Assembly: GCA_018806985.1 (NCBI GenBank)
Contig: JADANN010000398.1
Coordinates: 329,501 to 393,500, forward strand
Length of the DNA stretch: 64,000 nt
Origin: Angiostrongylus vasorum
Taxonomy: Eukaryota; Nematoda; Chromadorea; Rhabditida; Metastrongylidae
Direction: 5' to 3'
Below are positions 59,985-64,000 of this stretch, piece after piece. How positions within the stretch are numbered: the first letter of the stretch is position 1; every line of letters starts with the position of its first letter. The notes beneath the pieces are model-generated. The model saw nothing but the letters and a program-made list of their open reading frames with translations. It was not told the DNA's origin and ran no database searches. The position numbers and the translations under genes are program-made.

Positions 59985-60175
59985 TTTCTAATGGCAGGGT
60001 ATATTGCGAAATATAACTTCAGTGATGCTGCGATATTTGCAAAACTCAGGACCGCAGGTGTCTGCGGTTGGGTGCGGACGCGCTATTGTCCTTTCCGGGG
60101 AGTAACGCGTTCACCACCACACCATGCGGGTCCTTCGTTTCGCTTGTCTCTCAGCTAGTTCTTTGTAATGCAATC
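59985..60175 (-). repeat. T-family repeat, reverse
   Basis: GTATATTGCGAAATATAACT, CTCAGGACCGCAGGTGTCTG, CCTTTCCGGGGAGTAACGCG, CACACCATGCGGGTCCTTCG. Confidence 0.75.
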
Positions 60176-60199
60176 CAGAAAAAACCTGAAACTTTCGTC

Positions 60200-60560
60200 A
60201 AGGTGGTCAAACGTTCCCTGTAGTCCTGGCAGTGTTCTTGGGTAGACACTTGAATATTTGGATCCTGGACGGCCCGTGTTGACGACTAGTGAGATCCTCA
60301 GAACACCGACCATTTGTGTCTTTCTCTTGCCGTCGTCGTCATCAGTAGTCGTTGTCCGTTTCGCACATGATCATCCTGGAAGAGGTGGCATCCTCGTGTA
60401 ATCCACCCTAGAGTTCTTTTTGCCCATCTGTTATCTGTTCTTACTGCTATATGGTCGGCCTCTCTGTGTTTCGCTTTCCGTGTATATTCTTTCGAATCTT
60501 GAATGGGAGTGAGGTTCCGGAGATTTGAGCTGCTCCATTCGGCCTAATCTTCGTTGAAAA
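60200..60560 (-). mobile_element. RTE-type LINE C-terminal fragment, reverse
   Basis: Minus strand reads TPIQDSKEYTRKAKHREADH then IAVRTDNRWAKRTLGWITRG, aligning with [20 protein letters not shown] and IIRTDDRW of the LINE at 13.3 kb. Stops downstream; 5' part lost. Confidence 0.7.
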
Positions 60561-60629
60561 CTAATTAAAAGTTACTGTCCAGAAGTAGCGGTCAGTAAAA
60601 CGGTGATGGAATCACCGCCATCCTCGAAG

Positions 60630-60735
60630 AAAGGCGACAAAGTTGATCCATAAGGTCCGAAGACCGCCAGTGGTGACGACCTGAGAACGCTCTATCAAAG
60701 GAGTTCAAGACTTCCAGGAAGAAGATATAACTTAG
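60630..60735 (+). repeat. R-family fragment
   Basis: TGATCCATAAGGTCCGAAGA and AGTGGTGACGACCTGAG correspond to the R-family middle; decayed. Confidence 0.5.
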
Positions 60736-61380
60736 CACGCAATTAACCCTAGTGAGCCATTCACCGAATCAAAAATCGCTTCCACGTTGCCGGTTTGTTT
60801 CTTGATTGTGCTGTAGGGTTCTTCACACGGCTTCGCTCACAGCTTTAGATGATCAAGACCGTGTTTTACTGATCAGCTTAAAGGATGTTTTTACAGAGCT
60901 TTTTGTTGTGGCAGACGTTCAGGTGCCATCATCGTCTTCAGGGTTTCAACGATTGGAATCGACCTTTCACAGCGCTTTTTCCTTGCGATGTGTGTCTTTG
61001 TAGTCACGGCTTCGCTGAATGTCAGCTACTATAGCTTCGAATTCTGCCTGATTGGTTATCCCCATAGATAATCTTGGATAGGCAATCAGTCAGGGATCGT
61101 TCTGGATGATTGGAACCCAGCCCAATGAGGTTACTCCATTCGTGCGTTGTTCCCCTCCATTGGATTCCTCCGTCGCGACTCTGAAAAGCGAGATGACGTC
61201 GAATAGTAAGTCACGATAAAAATTCCTGAAACATCCTTATTTAAGGTCATGATTGAGATGCAGTCTTGATTACTCAGGTCTAGACTAGATGAGGGTTGGA
61301 TTGAGCGAGCGAGGTTTCAACTGGATCTAGGTGTATGGGTTATATAAAAACTGTGGATATGTTTTCTATTTAGTGACTGC
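60736..61380. other. Intergenic, unassigned
   Basis: A 65-codon + ORF at 60,806 and minus-strand frames show no motif I can name with confidence; possibly more LINE-derived sequence continuing from 60.2-60.6 kb. Confidence 0.35.
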
Positions 61381-61384
61381 TACA

Positions 61385-61610
61385 GGTTTTCACGGCAGAG
61401 TGTTGTGTGAAATACAATACTGATGGCACTGATAGATAGGAAAACTAACTGAAGAAAGACGAAACGGAGGACCCGGATGGTGTCGTAGTGCACGCGTTTG
61501 CTCCCGGAAGTAGCGCGTTCAATCCCCACCGCAGACACCAACGGTCCGGAGCTTTGCAAATACCTCGGAATCACTGTGAATATGATCGCAGAAGTCTCTT
61601 TATGGCAACG
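61385..61610. repeat. T-family repeat, rearranged
   Basis: GAGTGTTGTGTGAAATACAA, GAAACGGAGGACCCGGATGG and CCACCGCAGACACCAACGGT; parts of both orientations are present, suggesting a rearranged fold-back. Confidence 0.55.
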
Positions 61611-62094
61611 CCTCCTGTTCTTTATCTTCACATTCGCCAATTATAAAGGCGTTCGACAGCGTCAAAACGAAAGCCATCTCATGAGCTCTCGTAGAGCAAC
61701 GAATTAGTGGATCACTTTTGAGTAAGATTTCTAGATGACCGCTATCGTAACTGCAACATGAAAATACAGCTCCTTCATCGACCGTTCAATATTCTTACAC
61801 GTCCAACATTGAGATGGCGTTTTGCCAGAGTTATTCATTGTCGCATTTGACATTGGTATTGAATCCTTTGGTTGAAATAGAAACGGCATGTTGATGGCCA
61901 ATTTCTACTGCTTCGGGGTTTTTTTTATGACGACTTCATCATCATTTGTATTAGTACGAATGAGGCGGAAACCGAACACAAGAAGCCCAAGAAAACCAGA
62001 AGCATCATACAGCGTTTCTACAGGCAAGCATTGAACACGGGCATAGGAGCTATTCAAGTTCCCAATCTAGTGCTAAGGCCTTTTAGAAACTTGT

Positions 62095-62275
62095 TGATGT
62101 TAACTTTTTATTTTCTGCCTTCTATAATTTTTATGGTAGGGTATTAAGCGAAATACAACCGCAGTATTGCTGAAATATTTGCAGAACTCCGGACCGCAGG
62201 AGTCTGCGGTAGGGAACGAACGCGCTATTGTCCTTTCCGGGGAGCAACGAACGCGTCCACGGGTCTCCCTCATAT
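62095..62275 (-). repeat. T-family repeat, reverse
   Basis: GGTATTAAGCGAAATACAAC, CTCCGGACCGCAGGAGTCTG, CCTTTCCGGGGAGCAACG; it runs directly into the 5' region of the LINE at the right edge. Confidence 0.7.
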
Positions 62276-62279
62276 GAAG

Positions 62280-64000
62280 GATCTCGAGCCGGTTAGTGGG
62301 AGGCTACGCGGCTCGTCCCCAGGTGGCGGACAGAGTGTTAATCGCGGACCAAAAGCGACCCTTGCTTCCCTGAGGCGCAGGTGGATCCAGGGGATGGACT
62401 CCCTGTTTCTGCTGCGCCGATTTGGCACATACTTTCTGTATATGCTAGGCGTGTTCATGCATGCGTGTGTGGATGCGTTCTCGCTTATGCGGATTGTATT
62501 CTACGAGTCAATTCGGCCAAAAGCCTGCAATCAAGTGACAGGGAAGTATATGGGAGGCGGTTAGGGACTCGCCTCCAACAAATAAGCTCCATATCCACTC
62601 TCGGAGAGCCTGGCAAGCTATCCGTGAGTATACCCAGCCCCACGTTTAGAACTCAGCAAGCTATATGTGAGATCAAAGTGCTAAACACAGTAAAAAAAAA
62701 GCGAGCCTCATTCCCCCTGACCCCGAAAGAGCCCCCTAATTTCGCAGCGCTGGGTACGACCAGTACGCAGAGGCTGCTAAAATCTCAGCGCCAATGGAAG
62801 CTGCCTGGATTACAAAGAACTATAAAGAACTACGGTGACGATCTGTACTTACAAAGCACACACACGCATCCGAGTCCTCGATGGAGGACTTGTTTATGCA
62901 AGCAAGAAAAATAAGGTACGAGTTCATCGGCCTAGCCGAGACGAGATGACGCCACCCATTCAACACCATCTATGACACCGGAGAAGAACTGTTCCTCGGA
63001 ACATGCGACAGTAGAGGAGTCGGCGGCGTCGGCATTCTCGTCAACACGAGTTTGTCCTTGAACATCGATTCATCGAACAGCTTACAGCCCGAATCGGACG
63101 TTTACGATTAAAAAGATGTGGATCAATACCGGCTTTGACAATCTTCGTCGTTTACGCGCCGACATCAAACTGTGACGAAGAAGAAGTCGAAGCGTTCTAT
63201 ATGGACTTGGAGAAGTTCTACAGAGAAGACCATACATTCTTCAAGGTCATCATTGAAGATTTCAACGCTAAGATTGGGCCAAGAAGAACGTTTGAAGAAC
63301 GCCACATTGGGGGCCCACGGATTAGAGTGGAACGAACAGGGTGATCGGCTGTCTGAATTTATCATGACGACCAAGACCATCCATGGTAACTCGCAATTCC
63401 AAAAGCCCCACCCTCAACACTGGCCGTGGGAATCTGCCAGTGGAGAGTACCATGACGAAATAGACCACATCATAGTAAATAGAAGGTTTTGCTTAACCGA
63501 TGTCGCTGGTGTCCCAAAATTCTACACGGACCAGACCACCGCCTCTTTCGTGCAAGCTTCCATTTCTCGCCGAAAGGGGAAAAAAACCGCTAAATTCAAA
63601 AACCGAAGTTTCAAAACCACCGTAAACTGGGACTTATTCAATTCATTAGTCGGCTGTTGGGAAGATGCCGTTGTCGATAACATCAATGAAGAATACGATC
63701 GGCTCATTCAACATCTTCACGTTAGCGCTATGAAAGCTGAGAGTTCGAAAGTCACCAAGAGACGTCTATCTCCAGAAACACTCGAGATGATACGCCAGCG
63801 TGGAATCGCACGAGCTGGAGGCAGCTGCGAACTAACGTCCGAACTTGCAAAACAGTGCAGACAGGCGATAAAAAGAAGATCTTAAAGAGAGAAGAGCAGC
63901 AGTAATGGTCGAAGATGCAGAGGCTGGGAAAACTATTCGCGAAGCCTACCGAAGCTTCGCCAATTACAAGACCAAGATGACTGCACTCCGACGTCCAGAC
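62280..64000 (+). mobile_element. RTE-type LINE, 5' region and endonuclease, continuing off the right edge
   Basis: After a presumed 5' UTR (62,280-62,840) comes an APE-type endonuclease in shifting frames: [20 protein letters not shown] (62,980-63,040), [37 protein letters not shown], then [32 protein letters not shown], and linker sequence [30 protein letters not shown] to the edge. The VYAPT and DFN motifs are endonuclease signatures. Several frameshifts and stops show it is inactive. It is the same family as the fragment at 2.4-3.1 kb. Confidence 0.88.

Overview
The window looks like genomic DNA of a strongylid (hookworm-like) nematode. The support is: short AT-rich splice sites of nematode type (TTTCAG acceptors), probable splice-leader acceptors just upstream of two ribosomal protein start codons, small exons spread over very large introns, and RTE-type LINE and Penelope-like element debris. 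The species is an inference; no strain-specific marker was recognised.

Six protein-coding loci can be supported. (1) The 3' two thirds of vps-8, the CORVET subunit with a C-terminal RING finger, runs on the + strand from base 1 to 7,639; its 5' part lies outside the window. (2) rpl-34 is on the - strand (15,918-10,439), two exons around a 5.1 kb intron. (3) An unassigned 83-codon ORF lies just upstream of rpl-34 on the same strand. (4) A PPM1H/J/M-like protein phosphatase is on the + strand (25,898-44,746). Fifteen exons were assembled by reading phase, including the metal-binding DGHAG and SDGLWD motifs. (5) A GALNT10-like polypeptide N-acetylgalactosaminyltransferase is on the - strand (53,143-45,995), nine exons that sum to 605 codons plus stop in one frame. 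(6) rpl-18 is on the - strand (59,063-54,168), five exons giving 188 codons. vps-8/rpl-34 and PPM1H/GALNT10 are convergent pairs; GALNT10 and rpl-18 are tandem. These are housekeeping functions (endosomal tethering, translation, phosphatase signalling, Golgi O-glycosylation) with no sign of a shared pathway.

Most of the rest is interspersed repeats. Four families recur: R, a ~370 bp repeat of unknown head whose last ~60 bp match the 3' end of an RTE LINE copy in this window; S, a ~270 bp tRNA-like SINE; T, another tRNA-like repeat found several times as head-to-head inverted pairs; and H, Penelope-related elements whose inverted arms carry hammerhead-ribozyme-like motifs. RTE LINE pieces lie at 2.4-3.1 kb, 11.1-13.6 kb, 60.2-60.6 kb (- strand) and 62.3-64.0 kb (running off the right edge). 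Penelope-like pieces with GIY-YIG or reverse transcriptase coding lie at 26.9-28.4 kb and 56.2-57.9 kb.

The most interesting signal is the H family. Hammerhead cores (CUGAAGA, stem II, GAAAC-GU[C/U]) appear in both inverted arms of a Penelope-like copy inside an rpl-18 intron and, with different stem II sequences that still pair, in three short non-coding elements at 17.6, 18.7 and 23.6-24.1 kb. This suggests a non-autonomous, ribozyme-flanked element family riding on Penelope-like retroelements.
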